Below are positions 35,903 through 42,846 of a stretch of 64,000 bases of DNA, piece by piece (position 1 is the stretch's first letter; each line of letters opens with the position of its first letter). Where the stretch lies: the NCBI RefSeq assembly GCF_014109765.1, contig NZ_CP059139.1:1-64000 (forward strand), given 5' to 3'. A program made the translations under genes and the position numbers. This DNA comes from Pseudomonas berkeleyensis. Its GTDB lineage: Bacteria; Pseudomonadota; Gammaproteobacteria; Pseudomonadales; Pseudomonadaceae. The notes under the pieces were generated by a model, which searched no databases, was not told the DNA's origin, and saw only the letters and a list, made by a program, of their open reading frames with translations.

Positions 35903-37093
35903 ATGTCCGAAATCGTCGTCAACCTCCCCTTCAGCCGGGAGGAATATGCCCAGCGCCTGGCCAAGACGCGCAGCGCCATGCAGGCCAGGGGCATCGAGCT
36001 GCTGATCGTCACCGACCCGTCCAACATGGCCTGGCTCACCGGCTATGACGGCTGGTCGTTCTACGTGCACCAGTGCGTGCTGCTGGCGCTCGATGGCGAG
36101 CCGGTCTGGTACGGCCGCGGCCAGGACGCCAACGGCGCCAAGCGCACGGTGTTCATGCAGCAGAGCAATATCGTCGGTTACCCCGACCATTACGTGCAGT
36201 CCACCGAGCGCCACCCGATGGACTACCTGTCCAAAGAGGTCATCGCCGCCCGTGGTTGGGACAAACTCAGCATCGGCGTCGAGCTGGATAACTACTACTT
36301 CAGCGCCGCCGCCTACGGCTCGCTGCAGCGCAATCTGCCCAACGCGTGCTTCGTCGATTCGACTGCGCTGGTCAACTGGCAGCGGGCGATCAAGTCGCCC
36401 ACCGAGATCGGCTACATGCGCATCGCGGCGAAGATCGTCGAGCAGATGCATGCGGCGATCTTCGACAAGATCGAGCCGGGGCTGCGCAAGAACGAGCTGG
36501 TCGCCGAGATCTACCGCACCGGCATCCTCGGTGCAGACGGCCATGGCGGCGACTATCCGGCCATCGTCCCGCTGCTGCCCACCGGCGCCGATGCCAGCGC
36601 GCCGCACCTGACCTGGGACGACTCGCCGATGATCAGCGGCGCCGGCACCTTCTTCGAGATCGCCGGCTGCTACAAGCGCTATCACTGCCCGCTGTCGCGC
36701 ACCATCTACCTGGGCAAGCCGCCGCAGCATTTCCTCGATGGCGAGAAGGCCGTGGTCGAAGGCATCGCCGCCGGCCTGGAAGCAGCCAAGCCGGGCAACA
36801 CCACCGGCGATATCGCCCGCGCCTTCTTCAAGGTGCTGGAGAAGTTCGGTATCCACAAGGACAGCCGCTGCGGCTACCCCATCGGTATCAGTTATCCGCC
36901 GGACTGGGGCGAGCGCACCATGAGTCTGCGCCCGAGCGACGAAAGCGTGTTGCAGCCGGGGATGACCTTCCACTTCATGCCGGGCCTGTGGCTGGACGAC
37001 TGGGGGCTGGAGATCACCGAATCGATCCTGATCACCGACAGCGGCGTGGAAACGCTCTGCGACGTGCCGCGCAAGCTGTTCGTGAAGGACTGA
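35903..37093 (+). CDS. doeA: Ectoine hydrolase DoeA (M24 family)
   Basis: Opens the ectoine ring to N-acetyl-diaminobutyrate. The 396-residue protein has a creatinase-type N-terminal domain (ELLIVTDPSNMAWLTGYDGWSFYVHQCVLLALDGE) and a C-terminal pita-bread domain with GAGTFFEIAGCYKRYHCPLSRT and GMTFHFMPGLWLDDWGLEITESILIT. It lies 58 bp after eutC, a gap that contains a small GC hairpin, and 4 bp before doeB. DoeA and DoeB act together in the cytoplasm. Confidence 0.93.
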   Translation: MSEIVVNLPFSREEYAQRLAKTRSAMQARGIELLIVTDPSNMAWLTGYDGWSFYVHQCVLLALDGEPVWYGRGQDANGAKRTVFMQQSNIVGYPDHYVQSTERHPMDYLSKEVIAARGWDKLSIGVELDNYYFSAAAYGSLQRNLPNACFVDSTALVNWQRAIKSPTEIGYMRIAAKIVEQMHAAIFDKIEPGLRKNELVAEIYRTGILGADGHGGDYPAIVPLLPTGADASAPHLTWDDSPMISGAGTFFEIAGCYKRYHCPLSRTIYLGKPPQHFLDGEKAVVEGIAAGLEAAKPGNTTGDIARAFFKVLEKFGIHKDSRCGYPIGISYPPDWGERTMSLRPSDESVLQPGMTFHFMPGLWLDDWGLEITESILITDSGVETLCDVPRKLFVKD

Positions 37094-37097
37094 TGCC

Positions 37098-38102
37098 ATG
37101 ACCGACGTTCTGCGCGACAACCCCATCAGCCCCACGGTCGATTTCGACCGTGACGGCATACAGCACGGATTTCTCAAGCTGCCCTATTCCCGTGACGATT
37201 CGGCTTGGGGGGCGGTGATGATCCCGGTGACCGTGGTGAAGAACGGCAGCGGCCCCACCGCGCTGCTCACCGGCGGCAACCATGGCGACGAATACGAAGG
37301 CCCGTTGGCGCTGAGCAAACTGGCCCAGCGCCTGCGCGCCCAGGACGTCACTGGTCGGGTGATCATCGTGCCGTTCATGAACACCCCCGCCGTGCAGGCC
37401 GGCAGCCGCACCTCGCCCATCGACAAGGGCAACCTCAACCGCAGCTTCCCTGGCAAGCCGGACGGCACGGTGACGCAAAAGATCGCCGACTACTTCCAGC
37501 GCACCCTGCTGCCCATGGCCGACGTGGTGCTCGACGTCCACTCCGGTGGCAAGACCCTGGATTTTCTGCCGTTCGCCGCCTGCCACATGTTGCCGGATGC
37601 GGCCCAGGACGCTGCCTGCGCTGCCGGCATGCGCGCTTTCGCCGCGCCCTACTGCATGCGCATGCTGGAGCTGGATGCAGTGGGCATGTACGACACCGCC
37701 GCCGAGGAACAGGGCAAGGTATTCGTCACCACCGAACTGGGCGGCGGCGGTAGCAGCACGGCGAAAAGCCTGGCCATCGCCGAGCGCGGCGTGCGCAACC
37801 TGCTGATCCATTTCGGCCTGCTGCAGGGCGAAATCGAAGCGGGCGAGTCGGTGATGCTCGATATGCCCGACGGCGACTGCTTCGTCGCCAGTGAGGACGA
37901 TGGCCTGCTGGAAATGTGCCGCGACCTTGGCGAGCTGGTCGAGAAGGGCGAAGTGATCGCCCGCGTACACAGCGCCCGCCGCACTGGCGCGCCGGCTGCC
38001 GAATATCGCGCCAAACGCAGTGGCTTGCTCGCAGCCCGGCATTTCCCGGGGCTGGTAAAAAGTGGGGATACCCTCGCGGTCATTGCCGAGGTGGTGGACT
38101 AG
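37098..38102 (+). CDS. doeB: N-alpha-acetyl-L-2,4-diaminobutyrate deacetylase DoeB
   Basis: Zinc-dependent deacylase of the succinylglutamate desuccinylase/aspartoacylase family, 334 residues. The zinc motif is GGNHGDEYEGP near residue 58 (H-x-x-E), with the third ligand His in VVLDVHSGG near 150 and a catalytic Glu in FVTTELGGGG. It releases acetate and diaminobutyrate from the DoeA product. It starts 4 bp after doeA. Confidence 0.93.
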   Translation: MTDVLRDNPISPTVDFDRDGIQHGFLKLPYSRDDSAWGAVMIPVTVVKNGSGPTALLTGGNHGDEYEGPLALSKLAQRLRAQDVTGRVIIVPFMNTPAVQAGSRTSPIDKGNLNRSFPGKPDGTVTQKIADYFQRTLLPMADVVLDVHSGGKTLDFLPFAACHMLPDAAQDAACAAGMRAFAAPYCMRMLELDAVGMYDTAAEEQGKVFVTTELGGGGSSTAKSLAIAERGVRNLLIHFGLLQGEIEAGESVMLDMPDGDCFVASEDDGLLEMCRDLGELVEKGEVIARVHSARRTGAPAAEYRAKRSGLLAARHFPGLVKSGDTLAVIAEVVD

Positions 38103-38130
38103 AAGCGGATCGCCATCCGGCTGCATCGTT

Positions 38131-38169
38131 GTAGGAGCGGCTGGGCGGCATTCCGCTTCAGCCGCGAAG
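38131..38169. repeat. GTAGGAGCGG-type palindromic repeat, copy 3
   Basis: GTAGGAGCGGCTGGGCGG and TCAGCCGCGAAGC form an imperfect hairpin between doeB and doeX. It could end transcription of the eut/doe operon or shield its mRNA end. Confidence 0.75.
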
Positions 38170-38211
38170 CTGTCGCCTGCCAGCGCCCTAACCAATCAAC
38201 CGAGGCCCCCG

Positions 38212-38688
38212 ATGCACAAGCTCGACCGCTATGACCTGAAGATCCTGCGCATCCTCTCCGAGGATGGGCGGATCACCAAGTCGGCCCTGGCCGAGGCGAT
38301 CAACCTCTCGGTGACGCCGGCCTGGGAGCGGGTGCGCAAGCTGGAAAGTGCCGGGCTGATCAAGGGCTACCGCGCGCAGATCGATTGGGCAGCGCTGTTC
38401 AGGAGCCAGCAGGTACTGGTGGAAATCACCCTGGCCCGCCACACCGCGCAGGACATGCGCCGCTTCGAGCAACGCCTGGCCGAGGCGCCGGAGGTGGGCT
38501 TCTGCTACGCCACCGGTGGCGGCGTCGACTACATCGCCATGATCCGCGCCCGCGATATTGATCACTACCAGCGCTTCATCGACCAGCTGCTGCTGGAAGA
38601 CCTGGGCATTGAGCGCTACTTCACCTATATCGTCACCAAGACCATAAAGGGGGACGCCTCGGGTGCGCCCGCCGAACTGGACGACTGA
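38212..38688 (+). CDS. doeX: Lrp/AsnC-family regulator DoeX
   Basis: Leucine-responsive-type regulator of 158 residues. The N-terminal helix-turn-helix is LDRYDLKILRILSEDGRITKSALAEAINLSVTPAWERVRKLESAGLI; the C-terminal RAM effector domain follows (residues about 70-150). The ATG at 38212 is chosen; the longer frame overlaps doeB and runs through the repeat. A regulator of this type accompanies doeAB in Halomonas (doeX), and an asnC gene accompanies eut genes in marine bacteria. An IS110 element begins almost at its stop codon but leaves the gene intact. Confidence 0.9.
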   Translation: MHKLDRYDLKILRILSEDGRITKSALAEAINLSVTPAWERVRKLESAGLIKGYRAQIDWAALFRSQQVLVEITLARHTAQDMRRFEQRLAEAPEVGFCYATGGGVDYIAMIRARDIDHYQRFIDQLLLEDLGIERYFTYIVTKTIKGDASGAPAELDD

Positions 38689-38737
38689 CGTTCGCCAACC
38701 CTGAGGCGTCGGACATCTGTAGATACCGTCTTGCGCC

Positions 38738-39709
38738 TTACCGTGCAATTGCCAAAGCAAGATCGAAAGGTTTGCGCGATTTCAGTACGCCATAAGCGAT
38801 GCACAGCAGCTTGCGCATCGCTGCGCAGACGGTTTGTTTACCCCTCTTGCCCCTGGCTCTCAGGCGCTCAGCCTGCGCTTTGATCGCTGGGTTATAAGTG
38901 AGCGCCACCACGGCAGGCAGGTACAACGCAGTCCGTAGTCTGGCCGAGCCCGTGCGAGAGATGCCGCTATGGCCTCGGGCGACACCAGACTCTTGTAACC
39001 GTGGATCTAAACCGGCAAATGCCGTGACGGCACGTGCATCGGTAAAGCGTTCGATATCACCGAGTTCAGCCATTATCAGAGCCGCGGTCTTCTCGGCGAT
39101 ACCATTGATGCTCACGAGCAAGTCGCGTTTACCACGCAAATCCGGGTCATCGTCGATATGTCGCTTGATCTGTTCTAGCGTCCAGGCGATCTGTTCATCG
39201 AGCCTTTGCAGAACCGCCTGAATCGAGCTTTGAACAGTGCTCGAGCTGACGTCGAGTCGATTGAGCTCCATCTGCCGCAGCGACTGCAGATCCTCCAGGC
39301 GCCGGGTCAAGGCACGCAGCTGACGCACGGACACCGGCTCCGGGTACCAGCCACGCAAGTGCTCGACGTGTAGCTGGCCATAGGTGGCGATCAGCTTGGC
39401 GTCCAGTTTGTCCGTTTTACTGCGTTGCAGTTGGCTCTGGGCATAACGGGCGATCTGCGACGGGTTGAGCACCGCGATCCGATAACCCAGTTCATGGAAA
39501 TGCTCAGCAAGCGCCTCGTGATAGATGCCCGTGGCCTCCATCACGATCCATGCGCCAGGCTCGGCATGTCGCTGCAGCCAGTCGGCGAAGACCGCAAAGC
39601 CTGCCTTGTCGTTGCTCAGTTTGCTTTTGGTTCGGTGCTTGCCGTTAGGTTGCAAGATCGCCAGATCGAAGGTGCGCTTGGCGATATCAACGCCCACTAC
39701 CGCTGCCAT
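38738..39709 (-). CDS. IS110-family DEDD transposase/recombinase
   Basis: Recombinase of 323 residues that appears intact. The N-terminal DEDD RuvC-like domain has Asp in VVGVDIAKRTFD, Glu in IVMEATGIYHEA, and the pair of Asp in RSKTDKLDAKLIA. The C-terminal Transposase_20 domain has ISINGIAEKTAALIMAELGDIERF-like residues with the catalytic serine region GHSGISRTGSARLRTALYLPA. The ATG at 39709 is preceded by AGGAGG at 39715-39720 and is preferred over the frame from 39724. Full length and a good ribosome site suggest it may still be active. Confidence 0.93.
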   Translation of the reverse strand: MAAVVGVDIAKRTFDLAILQPNGKHRTKSKLSNDKAGFAVFADWLQRHAEPGAWIVMEATGIYHEALAEHFHELGYRIAVLNPSQIARYAQSQLQRSKTDKLDAKLIATYGQLHVEHLRGWYPEPVSVRQLRALTRRLEDLQSLRQMELNRLDVSSSTVQSSIQAVLQRLDEQIAWTLEQIKRHIDDDPDLRGKRDLLVSINGIAEKTAALIMAELGDIERFTDARAVTAFAGLDPRLQESGVARGHSGISRTGSARLRTALYLPAVVALTYNPAIKAQAERLRARGKRGKQTVCAAMRKLLCIAYGVLKSRKPFDLALAIAR

Positions 39710-39710
39710 A

Positions 39711-39930
39711 ATGTCCTCCTCCACAGATTTGCACCGATCATCACGTCATCCTGTCCAACCTTGCTGATGCGAGCTCGAAGCTCTGGATACCGTTCGGACT
39801 TGGCGGATGAGTGCGGAGAAGCGCAGCGCAATCTACGAGGCAAGCTCAAGGCTTAAGGGTGGGTACGGCCTGCAGCTCCTCCCCCGATGATCAGTCGGGA
39901 ACCATAACCTCGCAGGAGGCTATGGTCGAG
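39711..39930 (-). ncRNA. Candidate IS110 bridge RNA region
   Basis: Non-coding stretch directly upstream of the transposase, where IS110-group elements encode the RNA that pairs with donor and target DNA. Two hairpins are visible near its far end, CCCGA/TCGGG (39883-39899) and CCATA/TATGG with an inner CCT/AGG pair (39902-39925). The function is inferred from the family, and the limits are approximate. Confidence 0.4.
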
Positions 39931-39937
39931 ATACAAG

Positions 39938-40097
39938 GGTGGGTTAGCCGCCTACTGGGGTGACCGAACGTTTCGCCTTGTTGGTTGTGGCGTAACCCAC
40001 CATCGGCGCAACACGTTTCATTGTCTGGTGGGTTACGCGACGCGCCACGATAGTGGGCATCATCGATTCGCGTTTAGCGTCGCTAACCCACCCTACG
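39938..40097. repeat. GGGTGGGTTA / TAACCCACC palindromic repeat cluster
   Basis: Four related units: GGGTGGGTTAGCC (39938-39950), GGCGTAACCCACC (39989-40001), TGGTGGGTTACGCG (40026-40039) and GTCGCTAACCCACCCTACG (40079-40097). They form two nested inverted pairs next to the IS110 element, which may have chosen the repeat as target. No gene lies in this stretch. Confidence 0.7.
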
Positions 40098-40129
40098 GGA
40101 AGTGGTTCGACCGACACCGGAATGCGGTA

Positions 40130-41056
40130 TCAGAGCTTGCCTTTCACCGCCGCCAGCCCATCACCGCCATCACGGGTTTCCACACCCTCCAGCCAGCCAT
40201 CGAGCACCTCGGGGTTGGCCTTGATCCAGTTCTTGATCGCCGTGGCGTTGGCCACCTTGCGATTAAGCACGTCGTCCATGATGGTGTTCTCCATCTCCTG
40301 GGTGAATTTCAGGTTGGTCAGCAGCTTGCCCACGTTCGGGCATTCGGCCACATAGCCCTTGCGCGCCAGGGTATTCACCGAGCCGGTGCTGCCGAAGAAT
40401 TTCTCGCCGCCCTTGAGGTACCGCATGTCGAACTGCACGTTCATCGGGTGCGGCGTCCAGCCGAGGAACACTACGAATTCATCGCGCTTCACCGCGCGGC
40501 CGACCTGTACCAGCATCGCCTGCTCGCTGGATTCCACCAACTGCCAGTCGCCCAGGCCGAACTCGTTGTCGGTGATCATCTGGCGGATGTAGTCGTTGGC
40601 CGGCGAGCCGGAGCCGATGCCGTAGATCTTCTTGCCGAACTTGTCGGCGAATTTGGCGAGGTCGTTGAAATCCTTCACCCCGGCTTCATGGGCGTAGGTC
40701 GGCACGGCCAGGGTGTATTCGGTGCCGCCGAGGTTTTCCACCACCTTGTCGATCTGCCCGCTGGCCACGTAGCGCTCGTAATCGTGCTGGCCGGCCGGCA
40801 TCCAGTTGCCGAGAAACACATCGACCTGCCCTTTCTGTAGCCCAGCGAAGATGATCGGTACGGCCAGGGTTCGTGTCTGCGCCTTGTAGCCCAGGCTATC
40901 GAGCAGCAGGCTGGCGATGCCGTTGGTGACCGCGATATCGCTCCAGCCCGGGTCGGCCAGGGTCACCGTGCTGCAACTGGCGCTTTCGGTTTGCGCCTGG
41001 GCGCCATGGGCGAGCGCCAGCAGCGAGGCGCCGAGCAGGAAGGCTTTGAGCGTCAT
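40130..41056 (-). CDS. Orphan choline/betaine-type ABC substrate-binding protein
   Basis: Periplasmic OpuAC-family binding protein of 308 residues. The signal peptide (LKAFLLGASLLALAHGAQAQ) is followed by CSTVTLADPGWSDIAVTNGIASLLLDSLGY. Aromatic residues such as the Trp of DPGWSD, GNWMP and LGWTPHPM fit a quaternary-amine binding box. The ATG at 41056 is preceded by AAGGA; the frame from 41119 is too long. No permease or ATPase gene is adjacent, as for other Pseudomonas orphan binding proteins (CaiX, BetX type) that share the CbcWV transporter. It is closely related to the protein at 59143-60063. Its place inside the ectoine block suggests a role with an osmolyte. Confidence 0.88.
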   Translation of the reverse strand: MTLKAFLLGASLLALAHGAQAQTESASCSTVTLADPGWSDIAVTNGIASLLLDSLGYKAQTRTLAVPIIFAGLQKGQVDVFLGNWMPAGQHDYERYVASGQIDKVVENLGGTEYTLAVPTYAHEAGVKDFNDLAKFADKFGKKIYGIGSGSPANDYIRQMITDNEFGLGDWQLVESSEQAMLVQVGRAVKRDEFVVFLGWTPHPMNVQFDMRYLKGGEKFFGSTGSVNTLARKGYVAECPNVGKLLTNLKFTQEMENTIMDDVLNRKVANATAIKNWIKANPEVLDGWLEGVETRDGGDGLAAVKGKL

Positions 41057-41261
41057 GGGTGAATCCTTTCCGGTTATGAGTCGCTCGGTGACCTTAGCGG
41101 CCGAGGGTGTATGGCTCAACAGTCGGATCGTAATTGGACGCGATGGGTCGGTAATACGAAGGCTTCAGCGGCAAACCGTTCGTCGACTCGTCTCGCTTGA
41201 AAATGAACCAAAGACTTTTCCAGGTAGTCCGTCTCCGGGACGGGTAGGAGGCTCGTTTTCG
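41057..41261. other. Leader region upstream of the NlpC/P60 gene
   Basis: No gene is seen here. A small hairpin CCGTC-TCCGG-GACGG (41229-41243) lies just before the TAGGAGG ribosome site (41245-41251). The region also holds the minus-strand promoter of the binding-protein gene. Confidence 0.4.
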
Positions 41262-41828
41262 ATGCAATGCCTTGATTCGGAAAGGCTTCCGCACAAAGGC
41301 CAATCACCAGGGTTACTGGGTTTGAATAAATTCTTCATGTCATTTTGTCTGGGAGGCGCTCTTTTACTGGGAATTTGTACCCAAGCCTCCGCCACTTTTC
41401 GCATCCATACCGTTCCAGCCGCCTCGCCGATAGCCGAGCCTGAGCCGGCCCGTGAAGTGATCGACCGCGCCCTGGGGGCCTTGGGCACGCCATACCGCTG
41501 GGGTGGTACCAGCCCTCGGCAGGGTTTCGATTGCAGCGGCCTGGTGCAATACGCCTTCAAGACCCAGGATGACCTCGACCTGCCACGCACCTCGCGCGCG
41601 CTGTCACGCGTGGATGCACCTTCGGTGAAGCGCAGCGATCTGCAGCCGGGCGATCTGCTGTTCTTCCGCATCCGCAGCCGCTCGGTGGATCACGTGGCCA
41701 TCTACATTGGTGAGGGTCGCTTCGTCCATGCGCCTCGCCGCGGCACCAAGGTGCGCATCGACCGCCTCAACAATGCGTACTGGCAGCGGCACTTCCAGTT
41801 GGCCAAGCGGGTGGTGCCGGAGGCCTGA
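41262..41828 (+). CDS. NlpC/P60-family cell-wall endopeptidase
   Basis: Secreted cysteine peptidase that cleaves peptidoglycan stem peptides. The NlpC/P60 domain (residues about 70-185) has catalytic Cys in GGTSPRQGFDCSGLVQYAF, His in SVDHVAIYIGEGRFVHAPRRG and the upstream block VIDRALGALGTPYRWGG. A hydrophobic signal segment (FFMSFCLGGALLLGICTQASA) precedes it. The ATG at 41262, ten bases after TAGGAGG, gives 188 residues. The ATG at 41337 would give a more typical signal peptide (163 residues) but lacks a ribosome site. A much longer reading frame from 40917 is antisense to the binding-protein gene and is rejected. Confidence 0.87.
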   Translation: MQCLDSERLPHKGQSPGLLGLNKFFMSFCLGGALLLGICTQASATFRIHTVPAASPIAEPEPAREVIDRALGALGTPYRWGGTSPRQGFDCSGLVQYAFKTQDDLDLPRTSRALSRVDAPSVKRSDLQPGDLLFFRIRSRSVDHVAIYIGEGRFVHAPRRGTKVRIDRLNNAYWQRHFQLAKRVVPEA

Positions 41829-41955
41829 TCAGGCAACCGTCATTCCTGCACGGCGCGACCTTCTATCCGAGCGGGCTGGTCGTCTGCGGCAAAACCTATC
41901 CTGCGGGTCAACAACGCGCTAGAATGCGCGCCGCTCGCGGCCATGTCGGCTGCGG

Positions 41956-41990
41956 CAGTGGGTTCCCTCACCCCACTCTACGAAAAAGGA
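41956..41990 (+). promoter_or_regulatory. preQ1-I-like riboswitch upstream of yhhQ
   Basis: A P1 stem AGTGGG/CCCACT encloses the loop TTCCCTCAC and is followed by the A-rich tail CTACGAAAAAGGA. The tail can pair through GGA with TCC of the loop, giving the H-type pseudoknot of the preQ1 class I aptamer. Size, C-rich loop and A-rich tail resemble the small Thermoanaerobacter preQ1-I aptamer. The AAGGA end of the tail is the ribosome site of the next gene, so ligand binding would block translation. Confidence 0.72.
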
Positions 41991-41996
41991 CATGCC

Positions 41997-42647
41997 ATGA
42001 CCCTGCTTCCTGCATCGGTCAGTCGCGCCGTGTTGGCTGCGCTGATCGCGTTTCACATCCTCATCATCATCGCCAGCAACTACCTCGTGCAGTTGCCGAT
42101 GACTATCTTTGGCTGGCACACCACCTGGGGCGCCTTCAGCTTCCCGTTCATCTTCCTGGCTACCGACCTCACCGTGCGCCTGATCGGCAAGCATGCCGCG
42201 CGCGTGGTCATTGCACGGGTGATGGTGCCGGCGTTGGTGGCCTCTTACGTGGTCTCGGTGTTGTTCCATGAAGGCGCCTTCGGCGGCCTGGCGGCGCTCG
42301 GCGAGTTCAACCTATTCGTGTTCCGTATCGCCCTGGCCAGCTTCCTCGCCTACGTGCTCGGGCAACTGCTCGACATCCAGGTGTTCGATCGCCTGCGCCA
42401 GCTCAAGCACTGGTGGATCGCCCCGGCCGCTTCCAGCGTATTCGGTCAGGCCATGGACACCCTGGCGTTCTTCTCCATCGCCTTCTGGCAGAGCAGTGAC
42501 CCGTTCATGGCCGCCAACTGGGTGGAGATCGCCGTGGTCGACTACGTGATCAAGCTGGCGGTCAGCCTGGCGCTGTTCGTACCGCTGTACGGCATGCTGC
42601 TCAGCGCCATCGTGCGGCGCTTGCCGCAGCGCACCGTATCGGCCTGA
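41997..42647 (+). CDS. yhhQ: Queuosine precursor (preQ0/preQ1) transporter, YhhQ family
   Basis: Inner-membrane protein of 216 residues with six hydrophobic segments (for example VLAALIAFHILIIIASNYLVQL and VVIARVMVPALVASYVVSVLF), of the COG1738/YhhQ family that imports queuosine precursors. The start at 41997 (MTLLPASVSRAV) lies 6 bases after AAGGA, which is also part of the preQ1-like riboswitch. That riboswitch independently supports the assignment. Confidence 0.9.
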   Translation: MTLLPASVSRAVLAALIAFHILIIIASNYLVQLPMTIFGWHTTWGAFSFPFIFLATDLTVRLIGKHAARVVIARVMVPALVASYVVSVLFHEGAFGGLAALGEFNLFVFRIALASFLAYVLGQLLDIQVFDRLRQLKHWWIAPAASSVFGQAMDTLAFFSIAFWQSSDPFMAANWVEIAVVDYVIKLAVSLALFVPLYGMLLSAIVRRLPQRTVSA

Positions 42648-42846
42648 GAACATCCGTAGCCCGGATGCAATCCGGGAATGTTCTGTGCCCTGTCCCGGAT
42701 TTCATCCGGGCTATGGCACACGAGAATTCTCCTATTGCCCCGCCACCTTCAGAAAAAACTGAGGTGACGCGGGGGCCGCTTGGAAAAAACGCCAAGCCGC
42801 CCTTCCCTAGCATGTCTCCCATGCCCATCGGCCCGGAGACATCGCC
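42648..42846. repeat. Inverted GCCCGGATGNAATCCGGG repeat pair before doeC
   Basis: Units at 42656-42677 and 42693-42714 face each other and form a hairpin after yhhQ, probably ending its transcript. The remaining 130 bp must contain the doeC promoter; I see no clear sigma-70 or sigma-54 elements. A short hairpin CTTGG...CCAAG (about 42779-42798) lies in it. Confidence 0.7.

Larger units (their letters stand above)
38700..39935 (-). mobile_element. IS110-family insertion sequence (ends approximate)
   Basis: A DEDD transposase gene with a short 3' side (about 40 bp) and a long non-coding 5' side (about 220 bp). This layout fits the IS110 group, whose long 5' end encodes the bridge RNA. No terminal inverted repeats are visible, as is normal for IS110, so the ends cannot be fixed from this sequence. 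It sits between doeX and the binding-protein gene, beside a cluster of GGGTGGGTTA-type repeats on the right. Confidence 0.75.

Noticed and set aside
40917..41261. N-terminal extension of the NlpC/P60 protein to 303 residues
   Set aside because: The extension is antisense to the binding-protein gene and its leader, and lacks a signal peptide at the new start.
42700..42846. Sigma-54 promoter before doeC
   Set aside because: TGGCAC at 42714 has no GC element at the required spacing.
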